A DNA stretch of 7,516 bases, taken from positions 1 through 7,516 of the forward strand of contig CAYGRM010000330.1 of the NCBI GenBank assembly GCA_964352225.1, in the 5' to 3' direction. Under the pieces are notes generated by a model. That model did not search any database. It was given only the letters and a program-made list of their open reading frames with translations, and was not told the DNA's origin. Position 1 is the stretch's first letter. Each line of letters opens with the position of its first letter. This document shows positions 1 through 5,898 of this stretch, piece by piece. The translations under genes and the position numbers were made by a program. Source of the stretch: CAJQQY01 sp964352225. Lineage in GTDB: Bacteria; Bacteroidota; Bacteroidia; Chitinophagales; Saprospiraceae.

Positions 1-155
1 AATGAGTTCTAAATAGATTCAGAATTTTCGCTGCTTCTTTTGCCCTTATTTTTCACTTTGAAATCAATCATTTATCCAGATAAACTCATGCTTTCAAAAC
101 AAAAACTAAGAACAAAATAAGCGACCGAAAAATCTGAATCTATTTAAATCTCATT
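1..155. repeat. Long imperfect inverted repeat (foldback), left end possibly outside the window
   Basis: Bases 1-76 pair with 79-155 to form one long stem centred on 77-78. Aligned by hand, 59 of 76 left-arm positions have Watson-Crick partners, with one bulge (C122) and several small internal loops. The outermost 30 bases match best: 27 of 30 pair (1-30 with 126-155, including the perfect 14-base block at 10-23). The tip is TTTATC, CA, GATAAA. There is no reading frame of note inside. It sits just beyond the stop of the minus-strand dehydrogenase, so it would be in that gene's 3' transcript if there is no earlier terminator. The form fits a small non-autonomous inverted-repeat element (MITE-like), or alternatively a large 3' RNA hairpin. 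Base 1 still pairs, so the left boundary cannot be seen and target-site duplications cannot be tested. Confidence 0.7.
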
Positions 156-181
156 CCTTATTAATTTTATCCATGTTGCCC

Positions 182-1681
182 TTAAAAGAAACCTAATTTA
201 TTTTTGTCATAAGAGATCAACATGTTTTTAGTTTGGCGATAATAGTTCATCATCATTAAATGATTTTCTCTACCAAATCCAGATTTTTTATATCCTCCAA
301 ATGGAGCATGAGCTGGATATGCGTGGTAGCAATTTACCCAAACACGACCTGCTTTGATGGCTCTTGGGATTTGATAAAGTTGATGTGCATCTCTAGTCCA
401 AACACCCGCTCCCAAACCATAAAGCGTATCATTGGCAATTTCTAACGCTTCTGCTTCATCTTTAAATTTAGTCACCGCTACCACCGGTCCAAAAATTTCT
501 TCTTGGAAAACTCTCATTTTATTATGACCTTCCAATATCGTTGGTTGAACATAAAATCCATTAGACAAATTTCCTTCTAATTTGCAAGCCTCTCCTCCAA
601 TCAAAACTTTAGCTCCCTCTTCTTTTCCAATATTAATATAAGAAAGAATTTTTTCATATTGATCGTTGGAAGCTTGAGCACCTACCATGGTACTACTATC
701 ATAAGGATTGTCTTGAATAATCGCTTTTGTTCGTGCAATTACTCTCTCCATAAATTTATCATAAATATCCTCTTGAACTAATAATCGCGATGGACAAGTA
801 CAAACCTCTCCCTGATTAAATGCGAATAAAACTGCTCCCTCAATTGCTTTATCCAAAAATGCATCATCTTCGTCCATTACTGAATTAAAGAAAATATTTG
901 GAGACTTTCCACCTAATTCCATCGTAACAGGATTTAGATTTTTAGACGCATATTGCATAATTAATTGTCCTGTCGTAGTCTCTCCGGTGAAAGCAACTTT
1001 GTTAACTTTAGAATGAGAAGCCAATGGCTTCCCTGCCTCTGGTCCAAAACCATGAATTACATTAACTACTCCTGGAGGAAAAACTTCCGCAATTTTTTCC
1101 ATCAATAATGTAGCAGTAGATGGGGTTTGTTCTGCTGGTTTTAAAACTACACAATTCCCTGCAGCCAAGGCTGGCGGTAATTTCCAAGACAACATTAGGA
1201 GAGGAAAATTCCATGGAATAATTTGAGCAACAACTCCTAAAGGTTCTTTGATATTCATAGAAAGCGTATGCTCATCTAATTCAGTTGCAGAACCTTCCTC
1301 CGCTCGAATCACCGCTGCAAAATATCGCCAATGATCTACCGACAATGGGATATCTGCATTAATGGTTTCTCGAACTGGTTTTCCATTATCACAAGTTTCC
1401 ATTATTGCAAACTCCTCCAAGTTAGCTTCAATAATATCAGCTACTTTATTAAGTAGTGTTGCTCGCTCAGTTGCAGAAGTATTGCCCCAAGCATCTTTAG
1501 CAGCATTGGCCGCAGCGACTGCATTATCAACGTCTTCTTTTTGAGAGCGAGGATATTTTGCAATGTGCGAATTATCAATCGGAGAGGTATTGTCAAAATA
1601 TTCTCCTCCAACAGGGTCTACGAATTTCCCATTAATGAAATTCCCATATTTCTCTTTAAATTCTGGTTTAGCGTAACTCAT
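182..1681 (-). CDS. NAD(P)-dependent aldehyde dehydrogenase, AldB/ExaC/AcoD type
   Basis: The 499-residue product is a full-length aldehyde dehydrogenase, a cytosolic enzyme that oxidises aldehydes to carboxylic acids. Visible catalytic features are the IIPWNFP segment with Asn158, the cofactor lysine in VLKPAE (Lys181), the FTGETTTG cofactor loop (231-238), the general base Glu255 in MELGGKSP, the nucleophile Cys294 in NQGEVCTCPSR, and Glu395 in EEIFGPV. The NQGEVCTCPSR form and the CYHAYPAHAPFGGYKKSG segment (451-468) resemble E. coli AldB, Pseudomonas ExaC and Ralstonia AcoD, which act on acetaldehyde and other short aldehydes; the substrate here is inferred. The ATG is preceded by an A-rich leader, with no Shine-Dalgarno, and the N-terminus has the normal family length. 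It is transcribed away from the AraC-type regulator beginning at 1943, which probably controls it. No frameshift or missing catalytic residue is seen. Confidence 0.95.
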   Translation of the reverse strand: MSYAKPEFKEKYGNFINGKFVDPVGGEYFDNTSPIDNSHIAKYPRSQKEDVDNAVAAANAAKDAWGNTSATERATLLNKVADIIEANLEEFAIMETCDNGKPVRETINADIPLSVDHWRYFAAVIRAEEGSATELDEHTLSMNIKEPLGVVAQIIPWNFPLLMLSWKLPPALAAGNCVVLKPAEQTPSTATLLMEKIAEVFPPGVVNVIHGFGPEAGKPLASHSKVNKVAFTGETTTGQLIMQYASKNLNPVTMELGGKSPNIFFNSVMDEDDAFLDKAIEGAVLFAFNQGEVCTCPSRLLVQEDIYDKFMERVIARTKAIIQDNPYDSSTMVGAQASNDQYEKILSYINIGKEEGAKVLIGGEACKLEGNLSNGFYVQPTILEGHNKMRVFQEEIFGPVVAVTKFKDEAEALEIANDTLYGLGAGVWTRDAHQLYQIPRAIKAGRVWVNCYHAYPAHAPFGGYKKSGFGRENHLMMMNYYRQTKNMLISYDKNKLGFF

Positions 1682-1942
1682 TTTTATTTCTATAGTTTTG
1701 TTAATTAAAAAAATAAAACATATTATTTTGCCTTTTTTTGACTATGGCAATTTATAACATGTTTCTTACCTCATAAAGGTATTATAAATACTAGCCCACT
1801 CTATTGAACTTTACTGTTTATAAATAACACAATCCTACTATTAATTGATAACCATAGTATAATTGAGCTGTACTTTTCTATCACAGTTTTTAATTTTTTA
1901 TAGCTTTAGTTTGCTTTTATAATATTTTTAGTAATTTAGAAT
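1682..1942. promoter_or_regulatory. Divergent intergenic region between aldehyde dehydrogenase and araC-type gene, with inverted heptamers
   Basis: This 261-base AT-rich gap must hold the promoters for both divergent genes. ACTATGG at 1741-1747 recurs as its exact reverse complement CCATAGT at 1852-1858, with starts 111 bases apart. Read outward in the same sense the copies are ACTATGGCAAT and ACTATGGTTAT, so 9 of 11 bases agree. There is also an 8-base palindrome, AACATGTT, at 1756-1763. These are reasonable candidates for binding sites of the AraC-type regulator, but seven bases can recur by chance in AT-rich DNA. I found no convincing TTTG/TAnnTTTG pair for either gene; TATTTTTA at 1923-1930 is the best lone -7-like element for the plus strand. 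Confidence 0.45.
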
Positions 1943-2863
1943 ATGACAAAATTTCTAGACAAACATCATCAATTTAGACAACTCACTACCCTAGTTGAAA
2001 ATAAGACAACTTATAACTCAGACTATGCAGAATTAAATATTTATGAGACACATACCTTTGCGGAAAAAGTAGCACTATCGTTTAATTTTCCGATCATCGC
2101 AAGTATGTTGACAGGACAAAAAGTAATGCACTTAAAAGGAATGCCTGCTTTTAATTTTTATCCAGGTGAGTCCGTTGTGATGCCAGCTAATCAAGAAATG
2201 ATCATTGATTTCCCAATCGCAACCATGGAAAATCCTACTCAATGTCTCGCACTCGGAATAGATCATGAAAAAATAAATGAAGTGGCGAATCATTTTAATG
2301 AAAGAATAAAAATTCAAAATGAGGAAGATGATTTTTCACTAGATGAAATTCCTTCTCACTTAACCAATAATGTGGAAGTGAATTATTTGGTAGAACGGTT
2401 AATTCATACCTTTACTCAAAACAATAAATCCAAAGATATTTTACTAGACTTGATGATTCAAGAATTGATTGTTCGACTCTTACAAACAAAAGCAAAGTAT
2501 AGTATTCTAAATGATAAAGACGGATTATTCAGCGATACTAGAATCGGAATGGTGATAAAATATATCAAAAATCATTTGACGGAAAAAAATATGACTGTGG
2601 AGATGTTGGCGAAAAAAGCACACATGAGTTCTTCTCATTTCCATAAAAAATTTAAAAATACCTTGGGTGTTTCTCCTATCGATTATATCAATTCAGAGAA
2701 AATAAAGTTTGCCAAAAAACTAATTAAAGACAACAAGAATCTCTTCATTTCAGAGGTAGCTTATAAGGCAGGATTTAATAATGTAAGTTATTTTAATCGG
2801 CAATTTAAAAAACTAGAAATGATCACACCACATCAATTTAAGACTTCCATTATTTCAAAATAA
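1943..2863 (+). CDS. AraC-family transcriptional regulator
   Basis: The 306-residue protein has the two-part layout of AraC regulators. Residues about 20-125 look like the AraC_N sensing domain (PF06719 type; for example the stretch around LTGQKVMHLKG at 56-66 and FYPGESVVMPAN at 72-83). Residues about 200-302 form the DNA-binding part with two helix-turn-helix units: MTVEMLAKKAHMSSSHFHKK (217-236) and the more conserved FISEVAYKAGFNNVSYFNRQ (268-287), followed by FKKLEMITPHQFK, the usual family signature. It is divergent from the aldehyde dehydrogenase, an arrangement that suggests it senses an aldehyde, alcohol or related compound and controls that gene; this is inference. The ATG follows an AT-rich leader without Shine-Dalgarno. 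The stop lies six bases before a strong terminator hairpin, so the gene is probably monocistronic. Confidence 0.9.
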   Translation: MTKFLDKHHQFRQLTTLVENKTTYNSDYAELNIYETHTFAEKVALSFNFPIIASMLTGQKVMHLKGMPAFNFYPGESVVMPANQEMIIDFPIATMENPTQCLALGIDHEKINEVANHFNERIKIQNEEDDFSLDEIPSHLTNNVEVNYLVERLIHTFTQNNKSKDILLDLMIQELIVRLLQTKAKYSILNDKDGLFSDTRIGMVIKYIKNHLTEKNMTVEMLAKKAHMSSSHFHKKFKNTLGVSPIDYINSEKIKFAKKLIKDNKNLFISEVAYKAGFNNVSYFNRQFKKLEMITPHQFKTSIISK

Positions 2864-2900
2864 AAAAAAGCGGAACATCATTCGATGTTCCGCTTTTTTT
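2862..2900. terminator. Bidirectional rho-independent terminator
   Basis: A perfect 10-base-pair stem, GCGGAACATC (2870-2879) with GATGTTCCGC (2884-2893), closes an ATTC loop. Eight A's (2862-2869) precede it and seven T's (2894-2900) follow it, so the structure reads as a GC-rich hairpin plus U-run on either strand. It overlaps the stop codon of the AraC-type gene and lies just past the stop of the small minus-strand reading frame at 2905-3057, so it can end both convergent transcripts. Confidence 0.92.
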
Positions 2901-2904
2901 GCTT

Positions 2905-3057
2905 TTAGCAAAATCCTAAGTCTTCATTGTCTGTATATAATTCTCGACTTTTAGATTTTTTAGGTGCTGATTGTTTCTGATTTTGGGAATCCTTTTCTTT
3001 CCCTTTTACCGTAAAGCGTACTTTTACGCCTTGTCGGATTTTTTTCATGATATTCAT
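2905..3057 (-). CDS. Small basic protein of unknown function (50 residues)
   Basis: A short reading frame, read by hand, gives a 50-residue product beginning MNIMKKIRQGVKVRFTV, then a lysine/glutamine/serine-rich middle (about 18-38), and ending RELYTDNEDLGFC with an acidic, aromatic tail. I do not recognise a family. Support for a real gene: the stop is five bases from the T-run side of a perfect bidirectional terminator, a promoter candidate lies about 100 bases upstream (3158-3189), and codon use looks like the neighbours. Start choice is uncertain: ATG at 3057 or the internal ATG at 3048 (MKKIRQG), neither with a Shine-Dalgarno. The frame stays open upstream to 3150 (31 more codons, with a hydrophobic/basic PYFRFRNLLRLFTIQFLHS segment) but contains no ATG, GTG or TTG there. 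No signal peptide is apparent in the 50-residue form. Confidence 0.5.
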   Translation of the reverse strand: MNIMKKIRQGVKVRFTVKGKEKDSQNQKQSAPKKSKSRELYTDNEDLGFC

Positions 3058-3157
3058 GGAGTGTAAAAATTGAATGGTGAATAATCTTAATAAGTTTCTA
3101 AAACGAAAATAAGGTTTTTTTATTTCGCTTTCAACATTCTTTTTAAAAATTTATTCC

Positions 3158-3189
3158 AAAAAATAATATATTAAACTGATTTTATCAAA
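3158..3189 (-). promoter_or_regulatory. Candidate Bacteroidota-type promoter for the small minus-strand gene
   Basis: Read on the minus strand, TTTG (3189-3186) is followed after 20 bases by TATTTTTT (3165-3158), seven of eight against TAnnTTTG when the last base is the mismatch. Transcription would start near 3150 and give a leader of about 90 bases before the ATG at 3057. The region is very AT-rich, so chance matches are likely. Confidence 0.35.
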
Positions 3190-3232
3190 ATTTAATTTTG
3201 TAATCTTTTCCCACTAAAAAAACTCATTTCGA

Positions 3233-3937
3233 TTAATAAAACCTCCCTGCCTCCTTGGTAGAATTGATCACTTTTTTAGCCCCTCCAAAAACGAAATAGG
3301 AAATCCCAACTGAAATATTGGTCACTCGATGTTTTGCGCTGTCCACAAAGTCCATGGCATCTTCAGCTGCCATGATTTCTTTTAAGCCCATATTATATCG
3401 AGCATCCAAAGTATATTTCCAACGACTCGTTCGAAAAGAAATACCTCCTCCGAAGTTCACTCCAACATCTATTCGCTCTAAAGATTCAACATCAAAATTA
3501 TATTCAGTCGTAGTGGTTTCTCCATTCATAGCATTATAAAATTCTTCCTCCGCATTGATTAAAAAACTTACATTCGGCCCAGCATTGGCAAAAACTCGAA
3601 ACTTACTTCCTAAAGCAAATCCCGCCTCAATCATCACAGGCATATCTAAATAAGTGGTATTCAACGTAGATGAACTATCTGAGCTATCCCAAGATGCGGT
3701 GAATCCTTTTTGGGAAAAAGTAACTTCTGGCTGCAATGCCATGATTGAACCTAATTGGATATTAGCGAAAATTCCAGCATTAACACCATTCAGTTTGGCC
3801 GCTTTGATTAAGTCGCCATTCGTGGCTCTTAAGTCTGCTGCCTCAGACATATTAAGTCCGGCTCGAAATCCTAATTCTAGTTGTGCTGATAAAAATGTCG
3901 GAAAGACAAAAAGGCAAAGAATAATTAATTTTCTCAT
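3233..3937 (-). CDS. Outer-membrane beta-barrel protein (OMP_b-brl_2 / PorT family type)
   Basis: The 234-residue precursor has a clear Sec signal peptide: MRK, a hydrophobic core (LIILCLFVFPTF), and a signal peptidase I site after FLSA (residue 18), leaving mature QLELGFRAGLN. The rest alternates in short amphipathic strands typical of small Bacteroidota barrels: LGFRAGLNMS (22-31), AGIFANIQLG (54-63), MALQPEVTFSQKG (66-78), TTYLDMPVMIEAGF (94-107), RVFANAGPNVSFLI (114-127), DVGVNFGGGISFR (157-169), YTLDARYNMGL (175-185) and TNISVGISYFVF (206-217). The domain is the usual length. The substrate or function is unknown; such proteins are often annotated simply as porin-family or PorT-family. 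A polar 17-residue tail (218-234) follows the last predicted strand and ends in Phe-Tyr. The gene is divergent from the MOSC gene and has no obvious partner. Confidence 0.85.
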   Translation of the reverse strand: MRKLIILCLFVFPTFLSAQLELGFRAGLNMSEAADLRATNGDLIKAAKLNGVNAGIFANIQLGSIMALQPEVTFSQKGFTASWDSSDSSSTLNTTYLDMPVMIEAGFALGSKFRVFANAGPNVSFLINAEEEFYNAMNGETTTTEYNFDVESLERIDVGVNFGGGISFRTSRWKYTLDARYNMGLKEIMAAEDAMDFVDSAKHRVTNISVGISYFVFGGAKKVINSTKEAGRFY

Positions 3938-4009
3938 TGTAAGATTTTTGGATTGAAGGAGGGTATACTATTTTAAGGAAAAAATGTGCCATATTTTAAA
4001 TAATTAAAA

Positions 4010-4041
4010 TTTGAGTTAAGTTTGTCAAAAAAATATCTTTC
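4010..4041 (+). promoter_or_regulatory. Candidate Bacteroidota-type promoter for the MOSC-hemD-PH gene cluster
   Basis: TTTG at 4010-4013 is followed after 20 bases by TATCTTTC at 4034-4041, matching seven of eight bases of TAnnTTTG. Transcription would start near 4046, about 15 bases before the ATG at 4061. Two inverted repeats overlap or flank it: ATTTTAA/TTAAAAT (3993-3999 with 4004-4010) and TTTGTC/GACAAA (4021-4026 with 4045-4050). Either could be an operator, but both are AT-rich and short. Confidence 0.45.
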
Positions 4042-4060
4042 TTAGACAAAATATCTGCCC

Positions 4061-4540
4061 ATGTCAAATATGAAAAAATTATTACGTTCTATTCCTCAAA
4101 TCGGAAAAGTTGATTTTATCAGCATCAGACCTGAGCGAAAAACGCTTCCGATCATCTTAGAAAAAGTTAATATCTCGATTGAAAATGGTTTGGAAGGTGA
4201 TCATTACAGCGGAAGCAGTCGAAAACGGCAAGTAACTTTAATTCAAGCGGAGCATCTAAAAGTGGTAGCTTCTTTGTTAGGAAAAGATAAAATTGATCCA
4301 CTTTTGACGAGAAGAAATATGGTTGTCTCGGGTGTCAACTTGTTAGCTTTTAAAAATATGCAATTTCAAATTGGTACCGAAGTTATTTTGGAAATGACTG
4401 GAGACTGCCATCCGTGCTCACAGATGGAAACTAATTTTGGGGAAGGTGGTTATAATGCCATGCGTGGTCATGGTGGAATTACGGCTAAAGTTATTCAAGG
4501 TGGTGAAATCAAAATTGGTGATAACGTTAAATTAGTATAA
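4061..4540 (+). CDS. Stand-alone MOSC-domain protein
   Basis: The 159-residue product is essentially one MOSC domain (about residues 12-157), the fold shared with the C-terminus of molybdenum-cofactor sulfurases and with YiiM/YuaD. Visible family marks are GLEGDHYSGSSRKRQVTLI (43-61), RRNMVVSGVNLLAF (84-97), the cysteine motif GDCHPCSQME (114-123; Cys116 and Cys119) and MRGHGGITAKVIQGGEIKIGD (134-154). Family knowledge predicts binding of molybdopterin-type cofactor or sulfur carriage through a conserved cysteine; the partner enzyme and substrate cannot be told from the window, and no molybdoenzyme gene is nearby. It begins at ATG 4061; the ATG at 4070 (MKKLLRS) is an alternative. It is the first gene of the rightward cluster and is followed after 61 bases by hemD. 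Confidence 0.9.
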   Translation: MSNMKKLLRSIPQIGKVDFISIRPERKTLPIILEKVNISIENGLEGDHYSGSSRKRQVTLIQAEHLKVVASLLGKDKIDPLLTRRNMVVSGVNLLAFKNMQFQIGTEVILEMTGDCHPCSQMETNFGEGGYNAMRGHGGITAKVIQGGEIKIGDNVKLV

Positions 4541-4601
4541 GTTCTTCCAGAACGATATCCGTGGCACGGTTCAAACCGTATCACGGTTCAAAAAAAAAAT
4601 C
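4541..4601 (+). promoter_or_regulatory. Intercistronic hairpin in the hemD leader
   Basis: The gap contains a GC-rich stem-loop at 4559-4586: CCGTGG pairs with TCACGG (one G-U pair), then a C/A mismatch, then ACGGTT pairs with AACCGT around a CA tip. It includes a direct repeat, CACGGTTCAAA, at 4565-4575 and 4582-4592, so AACCGT (4574-4579) can pair with either copy of ACGGTT and competing folds exist. A smaller stem GTTCT-TCC-AGAAC occupies 4541-4553. The large hairpin is followed by ten A's and then the GTG of hemD, so on the plus strand it is not a terminator; it may stabilise the message or set hemD translation. Confidence 0.6.
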
Positions 4602-5273
4602 GTGAAAAAAATATTCATTTCAAGAGAGCTACATTCAGATAGCATTTTCAAAATAAAATTGGAACATGAAGGTTTCGACATTTGGGACAAATCACTTTTG
4701 GAATTTGAATTAATTCCATTTGAGCAAATCCCTAAGACAGATTGGATCTTTTTTTACAGTCAAAAAGGCGTTCAATTCTTTTTTAAACATATTAACAAAA
4801 ACAATATCCCTCTTTCTGAAAAAATCCATTTTGCAGGTTTTGGAGAAAAAACGGCAAAGGCAATTGAGCAGTTTACGAAGTGTCATTTTGTAGGAACTGG
4901 AAATGCTAACACAACAGCTCCTGATTTTATTAAAATCACAAAAGGTAAAAAAGTTCTTTTCCCTCGGGCAGAAAACTCACAGAGAAGCGTCCAACAACTC
5001 ATTGATAATCAATTAATTATAGAGGATTTAATTATCTATAAAAATTCTCCAAAGGAAAATTTTGATATTCCTCGCATGGATTATTTATTTTTTACGAGTC
5101 CGCTAAATGCACAAGTTTTTTTCCAAAAATATAAATTAGAAAAAAGCCAGAAAGTATTTGCGATTGGAAAAACGACTGCCAAAGCTTTAGAAGATTCAGG
5201 TATCAAAAATGTAATTTTCCCTCAAAAACCTTCGGAAGAAGAACTTGTAAAATTGTTGTTAGAAAACCAATGA
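4602..5273 (+). CDS. hemD: Uroporphyrinogen-III synthase
   Basis: HemD closes and inverts ring D of hydroxymethylbilane to give uroporphyrinogen III, the cytosolic branch-point step to haem and sirohaem. The 223-residue product shows the two-lobed HEM4 pattern: FISREL near the N-terminus (5-10), WIFFYSQKGVQFFF (48-61), FAGFGEKTAKAIE (77-89), KVLFPRAENSQRSVQQL (117-133), LIIYKNSP (143-150), DYLFFTSPLNAQVFF (160-174), FAIGKTTAKALEDSG (186-200) and a final PSEEELVKLL (210-219). HemD proteins are poorly conserved and this length is slightly short but normal. The start is GTG at 4602: it is the only start that keeps the first strand with the ISR motif, since the next in-frame methionine is residue 159. 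An A-tract, not a Shine-Dalgarno, precedes it. No other haem genes are in the window. Confidence 0.87.
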   Translation: MKKIFISRELHSDSIFKIKLEHEGFDIWDKSLLEFELIPFEQIPKTDWIFFYSQKGVQFFFKHINKNNIPLSEKIHFAGFGEKTAKAIEQFTKCHFVGTGNANTTAPDFIKITKGKKVLFPRAENSQRSVQQLIDNQLIIEDLIIYKNSPKENFDIPRMDYLFFTSPLNAQVFFQKYKLEKSQKVFAIGKTTAKALEDSGIKNVIFPQKPSEEELVKLLLENQ

Positions 5274-5364
5274 GTTTTCAGTTTGTTAGGTTTAAGTGTA
5301 TTTTAGAGGCACTTACTCGAAATGCAGTTTGAAACCGCGTTACGACTTTTTTAAAAAGCAAAAT

Positions 5365-5898
5365 ATGATTTTTCAAAATAGCCAAATCAACGTTGCAGAA
5401 CTTCCTTCGATTGATAAAATTGAATTTCAACGACTCGATCCTGCACACGTCCGAGTAAAATATATTGCTAGTACCATTTTCTTTTTAGTGATGTTAGCTG
5501 CAATATTTTATTTGCGAACTCAGCCTTTGATTGTCGATCATCCACGTTTGGGAAATGGTCTTTTGATCTTTTGGGTTTCGTGGGCAGTACTCTCTTTTAC
5601 CTTGACCAAAATGGGTTATGACATAGAAGGATATGCTTTGCGAGAAAAAGATATTGTGCATATTAAAGGTGTCATCAATCGACGGCAAACTGCTATTCCA
5701 TTCAATCGAGTACAACATTGCGAGATCAAAGCTGGGCCCATTCAACGATATTTTAAATTAAAAACTTTGGAAGTTTACACCGCAGGAGGACAAAGCAGCG
5801 ACTTGAGTATCGACGGACTGAAAGGTGATCATGCGCAAGTACTCAAAGATTTTATTATAAAAACTACAGGAAAAACGCAGCATGACGAAGAGGAATGA
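5365..5898 (+). CDS. PH-domain (bPH_2) membrane protein, YdbS-like
   Basis: From ATG 5365 the product is 177 residues: a soluble N-terminal 30 residues (MIFQNSQINVAELPSID), two membrane segments (about 34-51 and 65-80, a hairpin through the inner membrane), and one bacterial PH domain (bPH_2, about 85-167). The PH domain shows the family pattern of GYDIEGYALREKDIVHIKG, then INRRQTAIPFNRVQHCEIK (strands with a conserved IPF.R.Q core), then PIQRYFKLKTLEVYTAGG. A GTG at 5296 could add 23 residues, but these look unlike the family N-terminus and the ATG has an A-rich leader, so I prefer 5365. The last 17 bases overlap the next gene, which encodes a related multi-domain protein; the two probably work as a membrane complex. 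Function is not established; in Bacillus subtilis the ydbS-ydbT pair belongs to the SigW envelope-stress regulon. Confidence 0.85.
   Translation: MIFQNSQINVAELPSIDKIEFQRLDPAHVRVKYIASTIFFLVMLAAIFYLRTQPLIVDHPRLGNGLLIFWVSWAVLSFTLTKMGYDIEGYALREKDIVHIKGVINRRQTAIPFNRVQHCEIKAGPIQRYFKLKTLEVYTAGGQSSDLSIDGLKGDHAQVLKDFIIKTTGKTQHDEEE

Noticed and set aside
260..445. Short plus-strand reading frame opposite the aldehyde dehydrogenase
   Set aside because: It lies wholly antisense to a conserved enzyme gene, and its translation has no recognisable motif or leader. The same reasoning applies to the other short frames opposite the barrel and PH-protein genes.
1858..1863. TATAAT as a sigma-70 type -10 box for the AraC-type gene
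   Set aside because: No -35 match occurs at 16-18 bases upstream, and Bacteroidota promoters use a different -7 motif. The match is likely chance in AT-rich DNA.
3016..3029. GCGTA-CTTT-TACGC stem inside the small gene
   Set aside because: Only five pairs and no T-run; it is explained by the codons of the small reading frame.
3186..3200. Palindrome CAAAATT-T-AATTTTG as a terminator of the outer-membrane protein gene
   Set aside because: The stem is all AT except the end pair and has a one-base centre, too small for a hairpin loop. It could be an operator but nothing supports this.
4559..4600. Hairpin before hemD as a rho-independent terminator of the MOSC gene
   Set aside because: It is followed by A's, not T's, on the plus strand. 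On the minus strand the T-run precedes the stem, which is the wrong order.
5324..5345. Similarity of GTTTGAAACCGCGTTACG before the YdbS-like gene to GTTCAAACCGTATCACG before hemD
   Set aside because: The resemblance is partial, needs a gap, and the pairing partner sequences are not shared. It is too weak to call a common leader element without a genome search.
5296..5364. Longer start (GTG at 5296) for the YdbS-like gene
   Set aside because: The extra 23 residues are not hydrophobic or family-like, and ATG 5365 gives the expected N-terminus with an A-rich leader. It is kept only as an alternative.
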